39,468 nucleotides of DNA from Litorimonas sp964565335 (lineage in GTDB: Bacteria > Pseudomonadota > Alphaproteobacteria > Caulobacterales > Maricaulaceae): assembly GCA_964565335.1 (NCBI GenBank), contig CAZMEN010000021.1:1-39468 (forward strand), written 5' to 3'. Each line of letters starts with the position of its first letter. Position 1 is the stretch's first letter. Below, in pieces: positions 7,226-16,360 of this stretch. The notes below the pieces were generated by a model that saw nothing but the letters and a program-made list of their open reading frames with translations, was not told where the DNA came from and did no database searches. The position numbers were made by a program, and so were the translations under genes.

Positions 7226-8101
7226 TTAAAAATTATTTGCGCCCCCCTTTGGCGGCAGGGGAAAGAACCCGCTCGTCCGCTCAATATAGTCTTTATATTT
7301 TTGCCGTCGGCCCATGTCCTTTTCCAACAAGCCTTTACCGGAGACTTTGACGAGGAGGATGTTCATCACGATAGGCGCAAAAATTGTGACCCAACCCCAT
7401 GAGACTTGGCAGGCAATGAGCCAAATCCCCCACCACATACAAGCATTGCCGAAGTAATTCGGATGGCGGGTATATTTCCAGAGGCCGGTGTCTAGGACAG
7501 GCTTGTCTTCTTTTGGCCCGTCATAGTTTTTGTGTTTGGCTTTAAATCGCGCGAGTTGCCAATCGCCAATCGCTTCGAAGAGAAAACCAATAAGCCAGAG
7601 GAGGGTGCCGGATATAGCAGCTAGTCCTATCCACGCATTCGCGCCGGCATATACAGTGCTGTCCCCTAGATCTGCGACGCCACCCGGATTGAATAGAGCA
7701 AACCCTGCCCATACGGGCGCACTTACCATCATAATCAACAAAGCCTGCCCCCAATAAACGGTAAATAGTGACCGCAACCGCCAACCCGCTTCATTTAAAT
7801 TTGAGCGCTCGCGCATTTTGACATAACGTTTATCCTCGCCATGGTCCAGATTACGCTTGGCAAGATACAATGTGAGGCGCGCTCCCCAAATTATCGGGAG
7901 CGATCCCAAGAGCCATAGATAGGGCGTTTTCGGGTCGGCGATATAGAGACATGCCGCGCCAACAATTAGAAAGCCAAACCCCCAGAAAATATCAACAAGA
8001 CTCGCATCTTTCACCGCCACACTAATTGCCCATAACAGCGTAATGAGCCCGAAGACCACAACGGCAGAATGGGTAAAATACACAACTAAATCAGTTAGCA
8101 T
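7226..8101 (-). CDS. DUF1295 family membrane protein (steroid 5-alpha-reductase-like)
   Basis: A 291-residue polytopic membrane protein with about six or seven hydrophobic segments. The motif SLVDIFWGFGF near residue 35 and the C-terminal GLWKYTRHPNYFGN, plus a basic RRQKYKDYIERTSGFFP tail, are typical of DUF1295, a family related to steroid 5-alpha-reductases and isoprenylcysteine methyltransferases. The RHPNY motif probably binds a nucleotide or methyl-donor cofactor by analogy with those enzymes. The substrate is not known. The gene is convergent with rpoN and divergent from chvI across a 273-bp region, so it stands alone. Confidence 0.88.
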   Translation of the reverse strand: MLTDLVVYFTHSAVVVFGLITLLWAISVAVKDASLVDIFWGFGFLIVGAACLYIADPKTPYLWLLGSLPIIWGARLTLYLAKRNLDHGEDKRYVKMRERSNLNEAGWRLRSLFTVYWGQALLIMMVSAPVWAGFALFNPGGVADLGDSTVYAGANAWIGLAAISGTLLWLIGFLFEAIGDWQLARFKAKHKNYDGPKEDKPVLDTGLWKYTRHPNYFGNACMWWGIWLIACQVSWGWVTIFAPIVMNILLVKVSGKGLLEKDMGRRQKYKDYIERTSGFFPLPPKGGANNF

Positions 8102-8374
8102 AATCAGGCTCCTGAAGCTGATACGGTTTCAGGGCAAGTTTCGATGGGTGTAACAATCGGGGTTTGAGAGGTGTCGGGCAAAACCTTCCAATTCGAAAAT
8201 AAGACGGAAATAAGGCGGGTTTTGGTCATAACGCCGCCATAGTGCTCTTCTAATCCGTTCATATTCACAGTTATGGAGGGTTGGAGAATGTCATCAATAA
8301 GCTTAGTAAAGCCAGAGAGCTACTCACCAAGAGGGGTGAGCGCGGGTCTTAATGGGTTGAAACAAGGGAAGCGG

Positions 8375-9079
8375 ATGTCAAAAATTTATTTGGTAGATGA
8401 TGACGAAAATATTCTGACATCGGTCTCTATGTTTCTAGAGAGTGAAGGTTATGAAGTTCGCAAATTCCATGACGGGGCGAGTGCTCTGGAAGCGTTAAAA
8501 ACCTCTCCGCCTGACTTGGCCGTTTTCGATGTGAAAATGCCTCGCATGGATGGGTTGGAATTATTGCGCCGCCTGCGCCAAACCTCAAACCTGCCCGTTA
8601 TCTTCCTGACGTCGAAAGATGACGAATTTGACGAAGCGATAGGCTTTAACATGGGCGCGGATGATTATATCACGAAACCGTTCTCGCAGCGTTTATTGGG
8701 CCAGCGAATCAAGGCTGTGCTCCGCCGCGCCTCTATGACGTCTATTGAAATGCCTGTACCGCAAGAAGGGGATGACAAAGTTATTCGCCGCGGAAACCTT
8801 GTTCTCGACCCCAATCGACATGCCTGTTCTTGGAATGGTGAGCCGGTAAGATTGACTGTGACGGAATTTTTGATTTTGGAGAGCCTGGCCAAACGCCCTG
8901 GTTATGTAAAATCACGGGATCAACTGATGGACGCCGCTTATGATGATCAAATCTATGTGGATGACCGAACGATTGACTCGCACATCAAACGCTTGCGTAA
9001 AAAGTTTCGCAAAACGGATAAGAGTTTTGATGGCATCGAAACGCTTTATGGTGTGGGCTATAAATATAAGGAAGCCTGA
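8375..9079 (+). CDS. chvI: Response regulator ChvI (OmpR family)
   Basis: A receiver domain followed by a winged-helix DNA-binding domain, 234 residues. The phospho-acceptor is Asp52 in VFDVKMPRMDG, with acidic DDD residues at the N-terminus, the switch Thr in FLTSKDD and Lys in YITKPFS. The C-terminal wing ends YGVGYKYKEA. The ATG at 8375 has an AGGGAAG ribosome-binding sequence and starts the usual MSKIYLVDDD; the frame is open upstream to 8273, but that extension is not family-like. With ChvG it forms the alphaproteobacterial envelope-stress and acid-responsive system. A stem-loop overlaps its stop codon. Confidence 0.93.
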   Translation: MSKIYLVDDDENILTSVSMFLESEGYEVRKFHDGASALEALKTSPPDLAVFDVKMPRMDGLELLRRLRQTSNLPVIFLTSKDDEFDEAIGFNMGADDYITKPFSQRLLGQRIKAVLRRASMTSIEMPVPQEGDDKVIRRGNLVLDPNRHACSWNGEPVRLTVTEFLILESLAKRPGYVKSRDQLMDAAYDDQIYVDDRTIDSHIKRLRKKFRKTDKSFDGIETLYGVGYKYKEA

Positions 9080-9108
9080 GTTTCGGCCGCACAAAACGGC
9101 TCTCAGGC
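9074..9108 (+). promoter_or_regulatory. Stem-loop between chvI and chvG
   Basis: A perfect 7-bp stem, GCCTGAG at 9074-9080 with CTCAGGC at 9102-9108, encloses a second stem GCCG/CGGC. It overlaps the chvI stop codon and lies about 65 bases before chvG. There is no T-run, so it is not a standard terminator. It may stabilise the chvI message or reduce chvG expression relative to chvI. Confidence 0.45.
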
Positions 9109-9173
9109 CCCAACCCGCAGTTTTGTGTCAGTCGGCACAAGACGTCATGCGTCTTTGGTGATATCGAGACATC

Positions 9174-10883
9174 ATGACGAAACCTGATTCAGAAACGTCC
9201 TCAGTAAAAGGGGACGTCAGCGACCAAGCAGGCCGTAAGGCCAAGCGGCCTCGCTTGCGTAATCGTCGTTCTGGTGCGCGTCGGTCTTTATTGTCGTCCC
9301 GTCTGACACGCGTTATTCTCTTATCAAATTTGGTTGGCTTAATAATTCTGGTAGCCGGGTCTTTGGCGATGAACCGGTTTGAATCCAGTTTGATCGAGGC
9401 CAAGGTAGATAACCTTCATTCACTGGCGGCAACAATTACAACGGTCATGGGCGATCAGGCTACGGGATTAGGGTCCGCGGCGCAGTTGGACATTGAAGGC
9501 GCAAAACAGGTACTTCGCGGCGTAAATGTGCCGGAGGGGTGGCGTGTTCGATTGCATGACCGCTCGGGCAAAGTTGTGGTCGACACAGTGAGGCTGGATG
9601 ATACGATCACCATCTCATCGCTTGATCCTATCATCCCAGAGCAAGAGCCGCGTAAAAATTATCAGGTTTGGTGGGGGAAGGCCAAAGCGCGATGGGATAG
9701 CGCTTTGCAAAACCTGCCTTGGCGTAAAGCCCGCCGCGAGAATTTGCGGCGTGACCTGCGCGCCGATGTGCGTAACGCACTCTCTGGCGAAAAAGTAATG
9801 GGGCCGCGATATGATGATGATAATAATCTAATTGTCAGTGTGTCTGTCCCTGTCCAGCGCGTGCAGCGAATTTTGGGCGCTGTGACCGTCGAGAGTAATG
9901 ATGTGGGCAATATTGTGATTGCAGAGCGCAAAGCTTTGGCCCCTATAATCGGATTGGCTTTTCTGGTTACTTTGCTGAGTTCTCTGGCGTTGACGTTGTT
10001 TATTGCTCTGCCTATGCGCAAATTAGCCTTGGCGGCAGAAATTGTAACGCGGAGTTCCGATAAACGGGACGCCATTCCCGACCTGTCCAAAAGGCGGGAC
10101 GAAATTGGCGACCTGTCCTCTGTTATGCGGGATATGACGCAAGGGCTATACTCCCGTATTGATGATATTGCCAATTTTGCAGCGGATGTGGCCCATGAGA
10201 TTAAAAACCCTCTGACGAGTTTGCGGTCTGCCTCTGATACATTGCGCGTGGCGAAGACAGAGGCGCAAAGGGAACAGCTCATCGATATTATACAAAAAGA
10301 TGTCTCCCGCATGGATCGCCTCATCACTGACATTTCGAAGGCCTCGAAAGTTGATGCCAATCTTGCCCGAGATACGGCGCAGACTTTGGATGTTCATGAG
10401 GTCATTGAGAATATCACTGATTTTTATGAGCAGACCACAAAAGAAGGCGGCGGGACGGTCAAGAATGTCAGCCTCGCTCCCGCAGACGTGCCTGTGTTTA
10501 TTCGAGCCTTTGAAACACCCTTTGCGCAAGTGCTGCGCAACCTCATTGATAATGCACTGACCTTTTCGCCGGATGAAGGCGAAGTCCGCATTGCAGCCTC
10601 AACAGACACCACAGGGAAGAAAGAGCAAGTTGTCATTATGGTTGAGGATGACGGGCCGGGCATCCCGCCTGAAAACCTCGAAACTGTCTTTGAGCGGTTT
10701 TACACGGAGCGGCCCAAAGGCGCTGAATTTGGCAATCATTCGGGTTTGGGTTTGGCGATTTGTCGGCAAATTATGACAGCGCATAAGGGCGCAATTCGAG
10801 CGGAAAACCGTCTGGACTCCAAGGGAGAGGTCGCGGGCGCGCGCTTTGTTATCACCCTGCCGCGCCAAGTGCCGAAGAACTGA
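9174..10883 (+). CDS. chvG: Sensor histidine kinase ChvG (ExoS-like)
   Basis: A 569-residue inner-membrane sensor kinase. A basic N-terminal region precedes the first membrane segment (about residues 43-63), then a periplasmic sensing domain to about 256, a second membrane segment (about 257-282) and a HAMP linker. The HisKA domain carries the phospho-acceptor His341 in DVAHEIKNPLTSLRSA. The ATPase domain shows the N box (LRNLIDNALTFSP), DDGPGIP and GLGLAI. It phosphorylates ChvI. In rhizobia and Caulobacter the system answers acidic pH or cell-wall stress. The next genes are EIIA-Man and HPr; the HPr kinase gene that often lies between is not present in the 148-bp gap. Confidence 0.93.
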   Translation: MTKPDSETSSVKGDVSDQAGRKAKRPRLRNRRSGARRSLLSSRLTRVILLSNLVGLIILVAGSLAMNRFESSLIEAKVDNLHSLAATITTVMGDQATGLGSAAQLDIEGAKQVLRGVNVPEGWRVRLHDRSGKVVVDTVRLDDTITISSLDPIIPEQEPRKNYQVWWGKAKARWDSALQNLPWRKARRENLRRDLRADVRNALSGEKVMGPRYDDDNNLIVSVSVPVQRVQRILGAVTVESNDVGNIVIAERKALAPIIGLAFLVTLLSSLALTLFIALPMRKLALAAEIVTRSSDKRDAIPDLSKRRDEIGDLSSVMRDMTQGLYSRIDDIANFAADVAHEIKNPLTSLRSASDTLRVAKTEAQREQLIDIIQKDVSRMDRLITDISKASKVDANLARDTAQTLDVHEVIENITDFYEQTTKEGGGTVKNVSLAPADVPVFIRAFETPFAQVLRNLIDNALTFSPDEGEVRIAASTDTTGKKEQVVIMVEDDGPGIPPENLETVFERFYTERPKGAEFGNHSGLGLAICRQIMTAHKGAIRAENRLDSKGEVAGARFVITLPRQVPKN

Positions 10884-11031
10884 TAAGACGAAGCGCATAT
10901 TGTGGCCCTTTAGTCACGCTCTCGCCCTTCGCATGACATGCGCCTCACATTAGACTGCTATGTGCGCATTTTGTGGGTTCACAGACATTGTTTAATTTGA
11001 TTAGGTGAAATTTCGATTTTGGAGTTTTGCA

Positions 11032-11436
11032 TTGATTGGTTTGGTGATTGTGACCCATGGTCAACTGGCTGTGGAATTGCGGCGGGCAACAGAACATGTT
11101 GTCGGGCCGCAAGAAGCATTAGAGACAGTCTGTATCGGGCCTGATGATGATATGGAGCGTCGGCGCGACGATATTGGCGAGGCTATAAAGGCTGTGAGTC
11201 AGAACAATGGCGTTATCATTTTGACTGATATGTTCGGGGGCACCCCCTCTAACCTCGCGATTTCCATGATGCGCGAAGGGCAGGTCGAAGTTCTGGCTGG
11301 TGTGAACTTACCAATGCTCATCAAATTGGCGGAGGCGCGCAAAACGGCGACGCTGGACGAGGCCGCTCTCAAAGCTAAAGACGCTGGACAACGGTATATT
11401 GCGATTGCGTCAAAGATTCTCGCCGGGGAAACGTAG
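11032..11436 (+). CDS. PTS EIIA component, mannose/fructose family (regulatory)
   Basis: A 134-residue EIIA-Man domain protein. The phosphorylated histidine is His9 in IVTHGQLA, and the second signature is ILTDMFGGTPSN. I chose a TTG start at 11032 because it gives the family N-terminus MIGLVIVTHG and has GGAG eight bases upstream; a GTG at 11005 would add nine odd residues. No EIIB or EIIC partner is nearby, so this is probably the EIIA of the incomplete nitrogen-type phosphorelay of alphaproteobacteria, taking phosphate from HPr to control other proteins rather than to import sugar. HPr follows after 17 bases. Confidence 0.9.
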   Translation: MIGLVIVTHGQLAVELRRATEHVVGPQEALETVCIGPDDDMERRRDDIGEAIKAVSQNNGVIILTDMFGGTPSNLAISMMREGQVEVLAGVNLPMLIKLAEARKTATLDEAALKAKDAGQRYIAIASKILAGET

Positions 11437-11453
11437 AACGCGTTTCACCCATT

Positions 11454-11744
11454 ATGAGCCAAACCGCACAAATAACCCTGACCTTGTCCAACAAAAAGGG
11501 CCTTCATGCCCGTGCGTCCAATAAGTTTATGCAAACGGTGCTACAGTTTGAGTCTCAAGTCTGGGTGCGCAGTCATAACGATGTTTGCGCTGACCGAGTG
11601 GAGGCCAATTCCGTGTTGGATTTGCTCCTATTAGGGGCGGCATGTACCGAGGACATCACGGTAACGGCGCAAGGCAGCGATGCGCCGCTGGCGATTGAGG
11701 CCATTGCGGCGCTTGTGAATAATCGTTTCGGAGAAGAAGACTAA
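11454..11744 (+). CDS. Phosphocarrier protein HPr (NPr-like)
   Basis: A 96-residue HPr. The active-site His21 lies in NKKGLHARASNKF. Ser53 in EANSVLDLLLLGA falls 32 residues later and aligns with regulatory Ser46 of classical HPr. It carries phosphate from enzyme I to EIIA proteins. The serine is kept although the kinase/phosphorylase gene (hprK), usually found just upstream in this locus, is missing here; the kinase could be encoded elsewhere. The stop codon overlaps the next start by one base (TAATG), so the following lipoprotein is translationally coupled. Confidence 0.93.
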   Translation: MSQTAQITLTLSNKKGLHARASNKFMQTVLQFESQVWVRSHNDVCADRVEANSVLDLLLLGAACTEDITVTAQGSDAPLAIEAIAALVNNRFGEED

Positions 11745-12175
11745 TGCGTCATGTCATGAAACTCGGCTTTTGCGTTCTCGCTTCGGCTCTTGCTTTGAGT
11801 GCTTGCTCATCAACGTCCAAGCCTTTCATGCCGCAAAGCCAATACCCGACTGACCCATGGGTGAAGGGCTATTCTAATCCTGATGATTGTCTGGGCGGCG
11901 AGAAATTGGCGGCAATAGACTTTTCTTTGCCGGAATACCCTGCGCGCCCTTATCGCTCTGGCCGTCAAGGGTGGGTCATTATTCGCTTGGATGTTAATGC
12001 AACGGGCCAAACCGAAAATGTGCGCATTGAACGCTCTGTTCCAGACGGTATGTTTGACGGCGCGTCCGAAAAGGCGGTCGAGGCTTGGACGTTTCAACCT
12101 CCCGAAGAAGGCGGGCTTCAAAACTGCCGAGTTTTACTGCGCTATAGAGCCGGCAAGGTGACTTTAGGGGGGTAA
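11744..12175 (+). CDS. Lipoprotein with TonB C-terminal-like domain
   Basis: A 143-residue protein with a lipoprotein signal peptide: a basic start, a hydrophobic core and the lipobox LSAC at about residue 21. The mature part has the TonB C-terminal pattern: YPARPYRSGRQGWVIIRLDV, then DGMFDGASEKAVEAWTFQPP. It lacks the N-terminal membrane anchor and proline-rich spacer of true TonB, so it is a lipid-anchored TonB-C domain protein, probably periplasmic. Two cysteines in the mature part could form a disulfide. The start overlaps the HPr stop by one base, with GGAGAAG upstream. Its partner is unknown; energising a receptor is unlikely without a membrane anchor. Confidence 0.8.
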   Translation: MRHVMKLGFCVLASALALSACSSTSKPFMPQSQYPTDPWVKGYSNPDDCLGGEKLAAIDFSLPEYPARPYRSGRQGWVIIRLDVNATGQTENVRIERSVPDGMFDGASEKAVEAWTFQPPEEGGLQNCRVLLRYRAGKVTLGG

Positions 12176-12371
12176 TCCGTTGTATAGCAAGAGCTTAGAG
12201 GCTTTGTGCTATAGCTTTGTATTTTCTCTGATTTCCCTCTGTTTTTTATAAAACAACTCTATAAAAGACCCTTCGGGCGCTTTAACTTTAATGTAGATTC
12301 ATATGACTGCTGTGGCGGTGTGATATTTGCATAGAGTGTCCCCCGATAAAGACTCCAAGATGAGGCACGAC

Positions 12372-13754
12372 ATGGCTGACAAAAAAACACCGAGCAAACC
12401 CCGCAAGTTTTTTGGAACAGACGGCGTCAGAGGGTTGTCAAATGTCGACAAAATGACGCCAGATAGTGTCATGCGTTTAGGGCAGGCAGCGGGCCGTTAT
12501 TTCCGCAATTCAGAAACGGATGAAAGCTATCGTCCTTCCGTTTTTATCGGCAAAGATACCCGTCTGTCAGGCTATATGATTGAGCCAGCCTTGGTGGCAG
12601 GATTTACTTCTGTTGGAATGGATGTGAAATTATGCGGCCCCATCCCGACATCTGCCGTGTCTATACTCACGCGGACATTACGGGCCGATATGGGCGTTAT
12701 GATTACGGCGTCTCATAATAAGTATCATGATAACGGGATTAAATTTTTTGGCCCTCAGGGACGAAAACTCTCTGATGAAGCCGAAATGGAAATAGAGGCT
12801 ATTCTGGCCAATGGCGATATTCGCCTCGCCAAGCCCGCAAATCTGGGCCGCGTGAAGCGTTATGAAGATATGCAGGCGCGCTATATCGAAATCGCCAAAG
12901 CGACATTACCTCGCCAAATGCGCCTGTCGGGTTTGAAAATTGTTTTGGATTGCGCCAATGGCGCGGCTTATCACACGGCGCCGGATACATTGTGGGAATT
13001 AGGCGCAGATGAAGTCATCTCCTTAGGCGTCTCGCCAAACGGCAAAAATATTAACAAGGATTGCGGTTCAACGCATACTCAGCCGCTCTCGGAAGCTGTT
13101 GTAAGAGAAGGCGCAGATATCGGTATCGCCTTGGACGGCGATGCTGACCGTTTGATCATGTGTGACGAGAAGGGCCGCATCATTGATGGGGATCAGTTAC
13201 TGGGTCTGGTCTGCCGCAGTTGGCAACAACGCGGAACGCTTGCAAAACCGGGTCTTGTCGCGACAGTCATGAGCAATTTAGGACTCGAACGTTATATTCA
13301 AGGTCATGAAATGGACTTCATCCGTACATCAGTTGGAGACCGTCATGTGGCTGCGCGTATGCGCAAAGACGGGTATAATTTAGGGGGAGAACAGTCCGGT
13401 CATATTCTCATGACGGATTTTGCCCCAACGGGCGACGGCACAATCTCTGCTCTCCAGATACTGGCTGAAATTATCCGACAAGATAAACCTGCCAGTGAAG
13501 TGCTGACAGTGTTCGACCCTGTTCCGCAAATGTTGAAAAACGTCTCCTATGCAGGGCGGTCACCTTTGGAACTAGATGATGTTCAGAAAGCCATTAAAGA
13601 CGCCGGCGCGAGTTTCGGTAATTCTGGCCGCGTCTTGGTACGGGCATCCGGTACGGAACCTCTGATAAGGATTATGGCCGAGGGCGATGACGAGAAGAAA
13701 GTAGACGAAATTACGGATTATCTCGTCAACGTCATAAATAGCGCCGCCGCATAA
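12372..13754 (+). CDS. glmM: Phosphoglucosamine mutase
   Basis: GlmM interconverts glucosamine-6-phosphate and glucosamine-1-phosphate on the route to UDP-GlcNAc. The family marks are FFGTDGVRG at the N-terminus, the phosphoserine at about residue 114 in ITASHNKYHDNG, the metal-binding DGDADR, GGEQSGH in the sugar loop and RASGTEPLIR in the phosphate-binding domain. The start at 12372 gives 460 residues and has GAGG nine bases upstream; a start at 12360 is an alternative. The roughly 195 bases before it hold no gene and may carry its promoter. The product feeds the same peptidoglycan pool as the AmgK/MurU pair further on. Confidence 0.96.
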   Translation: MADKKTPSKPRKFFGTDGVRGLSNVDKMTPDSVMRLGQAAGRYFRNSETDESYRPSVFIGKDTRLSGYMIEPALVAGFTSVGMDVKLCGPIPTSAVSILTRTLRADMGVMITASHNKYHDNGIKFFGPQGRKLSDEAEMEIEAILANGDIRLAKPANLGRVKRYEDMQARYIEIAKATLPRQMRLSGLKIVLDCANGAAYHTAPDTLWELGADEVISLGVSPNGKNINKDCGSTHTQPLSEAVVREGADIGIALDGDADRLIMCDEKGRIIDGDQLLGLVCRSWQQRGTLAKPGLVATVMSNLGLERYIQGHEMDFIRTSVGDRHVAARMRKDGYNLGGEQSGHILMTDFAPTGDGTISALQILAEIIRQDKPASEVLTVFDPVPQMLKNVSYAGRSPLELDDVQKAIKDAGASFGNSGRVLVRASGTEPLIRIMAEGDDEKKVDEITDYLVNVINSAAA

Positions 13755-13858
13755 CACGCGTAGTTTAGATTATTCTATATTAACCCTTTGCAAGATTCGT
13801 GACTTCTCTTAAGGCTATCTCTTAATTCTGTTCGGGGCGAAGGGAAAGCTGAGAGTTC

Positions 13859-16333
13859 ATGGTTCAAAACCTTGATCCATATTTGGTTGTAACGATTGGG
13901 GCCGTCGCCCTGGCGTTATTGGCGGCCATCTATGCATTACGGGCTATGACATCTAAGAACCAAGCTCTACGAAAATGGAAAAAAAAGACGTCAGCGCTTG
14001 ACCGAAGATTGGGACGGTATGAGTCTGTTTTTGGGGCTTACCCGGGATTGGTTTTGATTTGGAATGAGCGTGATTTACGGACGCTTGGTAAATCACCAGT
14101 TGGAAAACCCTCGCAAGATTGGGGTAAGCCCAAGCTCTATGGATCTCCTGCTGTTCTAGCCTCTATTTTAAGGTTTGCAGACGAGGGTAAAGCCAAGGAT
14201 TTGTCACAACGTGTGCTCAACAGTCTCGCAGATCATCCCGCACAGCCCGTATCAAAAATAAAAGGCGTACAGACTTTACGGACCGCGCTTCAAGACCTTC
14301 ACAAAAAAGGGGCGGCTTTTTCCGTCCTTATACATTTGCCGGATACCACGGTCATCGAGGCCAATGGCCGCGTGGCGGGCGGGCAGGCCATTGTTTGGCT
14401 CGATGATAGTTCGAGTAAGGCAGAGGACGAAACGACTGCAATCTCGCGTATTGAAAACACGAAGTTTTCACAAGAGGATGATGCGGGGACCTTTATTGAA
14501 ATGATGGCACGCGCGCCGTTCCCAATTTGGCGGTTGTCTAGTGGCGGGCGGATTGTGTGGGCGAACAAAGCTTACATAGACGCCGTTGGCGGGGGGGCTT
14601 TATCTGAAGTCATTAAAAACCAAACGCATCTGGATGATAAGGCGCAAGATCAAGTCGGCGCTGTGTTGGAGACTAAAGCCGTTCAGGATGATGTCAGATA
14701 TATCATTTTAAATGGTCAACGGCGTTCGACACATGTTAGCCTTTTCCCCGTGTCAGGCGGAATTGCTGGCATGGCAGTGGATGCCTCTGAAGCGGATAAG
14801 TTGCGGGACGATTTGAACCGTCATATTCAAGCGCATAATGAGCTGCTGAACTCTATGGATGAAGCCATCATTATCTTTGGCAAAGATCAGAGAGTGAACT
14901 TTCATAATAATGCTTTGGACGCATTATTTGGCATTGATGAAGGTTGGTTTAAGGGCAATCCTACCCATAGTGACTGGCTAGATCACTTACGCGAAAAAGG
15001 TGTTATTCCGGCGAAGACGGATTACAAATCATGGCGAGACGAAGAACTGGCCTATTACACAGATTGGCCGGATGAAGTGCCTGATATTTTGTGGGCATTG
15101 CCTGATGGCCGAACTCTGCGGTTAGTCCGTATGCGGGACCCGCATGGGGGTATCTCTTTGCTCTTCTCCGATATGACAGATTCTATCACGTTAAAGAGCC
15201 AGCTTGGTACACTCATCAATGTTCAAGGTGCGACTTTGGATAAATTATCTGAGGGTATCGCCGTGTTCGGAACGGATGGTCGTTTGAAAATCCATAACTC
15301 AGCCTTTGCCACCATGTGGAGCTTGGACGAGGATGATTTGAAAGATCGTCCACGTTTCATCGACATGATTGATTTGTTCTTGCCGCTTTATCATATCAAA
15401 GCATTTTGGTCTGAACTATTGGGCCGTATTACCGATCCTAATCCCGAAATCCGCCGCCATGTTGAAGGCGAGATTACTCGGTCGGACGATAAAATGCTAA
15501 CATGGTTGTCTAAGCCTTTGCCTGATGGCGCCACCCTTGTTGCTTGGGATGATGTGACGAATGCCCGCAAAGCTGAAGCGGCGCTTATTGAGCGGACGCA
15601 GGCCTTGGAAGAAGCCGACCGAATGAAGTCGGAATTTGTTGGACATGTCAGCTATCAGTTGCGCACGCCTTTAACAACGATAGCGGGTTACGCTGATTTT
15701 CTCCAAAATGCTGGCGCGGGGGAGATGACGGATAAACAGAGCGAATATGTTTTTGCAATTCAAAGCGCGTCAGAAGACCTTGCCAAAATCATAGACGACA
15801 TTCTCGACATTGCCGCGATTGAGGCCAACGTCCTTGATTTAGATTTAGGCGATGTAAAGGTCTATGACATGCTTGATAACGCCTTGGATTATGTTGCTGT
15901 CAAAGCTGATGACACGAAGATTTCGCTCTCGCTGAAATGCGACGATGATATCGGTGTTATCCGCGCCGACGAAACACGCCTTAAACAAGTCGTTCACAAT
16001 CTATTATCTAACGCGTTGCGGTTCACTAAACCTGGCGGGAAAATAGAATTGGGCGGTAAAAAAGCCGCTGGCGGCGGCGTAATGATTTGGGTGAAGGATG
16101 ATGGAGTTGGCATTCCGACGGAACGTCAACCGCAAGTCTTCCAAAGCTTTGAAAGCTCACGCGGGGGCGCGGGCCTTGGTCTCGCTTTAGTGCAACGTTT
16201 TGTAGACAGGCATGGCGGCTGGGTTGAGCTTGAATCGATTGAGCATGAAGGCACGCATGTGACTTGTTATCTGCCCAAGGAAGCGCCGTCAGATAACGCG
16301 CATCCCGAATTATTTAATGAGATTGCCGAGTAA
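13859..16333 (+). CDS. divL: DivL-type cell-cycle pseudokinase (tyrosine at the phospho-acceptor site)
   Basis: An 824-residue protein with an N-terminal membrane segment (about residues 8-30), PAS-type regions starting near residues 214, 327 and 459, a HisKA-like dimerisation domain and a C-terminal ATPase domain. The H-box reads FVGHVSYQLRTPL: Tyr599 occupies the position of the phospho-acceptor histidine, as in Caulobacter DivL. The ATP-binding marks are kept (HNLLSNALRF, DDGVGIP, GAGLGLAL). In Caulobacter, DivL reads the phosphorylation state of DivK and controls the CckA-CtrA pathway at the cell pole. The neighbourhood (tsaE, AmgK-like kinase, MurU-like enzyme, addBA) supports the call. 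A TTAACC half site lies upstream near 13780. Confidence 0.9.
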   Translation: MVQNLDPYLVVTIGAVALALLAAIYALRAMTSKNQALRKWKKKTSALDRRLGRYESVFGAYPGLVLIWNERDLRTLGKSPVGKPSQDWGKPKLYGSPAVLASILRFADEGKAKDLSQRVLNSLADHPAQPVSKIKGVQTLRTALQDLHKKGAAFSVLIHLPDTTVIEANGRVAGGQAIVWLDDSSSKAEDETTAISRIENTKFSQEDDAGTFIEMMARAPFPIWRLSSGGRIVWANKAYIDAVGGGALSEVIKNQTHLDDKAQDQVGAVLETKAVQDDVRYIILNGQRRSTHVSLFPVSGGIAGMAVDASEADKLRDDLNRHIQAHNELLNSMDEAIIIFGKDQRVNFHNNALDALFGIDEGWFKGNPTHSDWLDHLREKGVIPAKTDYKSWRDEELAYYTDWPDEVPDILWALPDGRTLRLVRMRDPHGGISLLFSDMTDSITLKSQLGTLINVQGATLDKLSEGIAVFGTDGRLKIHNSAFATMWSLDEDDLKDRPRFIDMIDLFLPLYHIKAFWSELLGRITDPNPEIRRHVEGEITRSDDKMLTWLSKPLPDGATLVAWDDVTNARKAEAALIERTQALEEADRMKSEFVGHVSYQLRTPLTTIAGYADFLQNAGAGEMTDKQSEYVFAIQSASEDLAKIIDDILDIAAIEANVLDLDLGDVKVYDMLDNALDYVAVKADDTKISLSLKCDDDIGVIRADETRLKQVVHNLLSNALRFTKPGGKIELGGKKAAGGGVMIWVKDDGVGIPTERQPQVFQSFESSRGGAGLGLALVQRFVDRHGGWVELESIEHEGTHVTCYLPKEAPSDNAHPELFNEIAE

Positions 16334-16344
16334 AACGGTTCTTC

Positions 16345-16360
16345 AGCTTTTGAAAAAGCT
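16345..16360. terminator. Possible bidirectional terminator between divL and the ferredoxin gene
   Basis: A palindrome, AGCTTTTGAAAAAGCT, lies in the 26-bp gap between the convergent ends of divL and the ferredoxin gene. It has a 7-bp arm on each side with A/T runs in the right places for both directions. The stem is AT-rich and therefore weak. Confidence 0.35.

Noticed and set aside
8273..8374. N-terminal extension of chvI
   Set aside because: The extra 34 residues are not family-like, and the ATG at 8375 has a good ribosome-binding sequence and the standard N-terminus.
12240..12300. Terminator before glmM (CCC-TTC-GGG region)
   Set aside because: The stem is three base pairs with mismatches beyond and no T-run.
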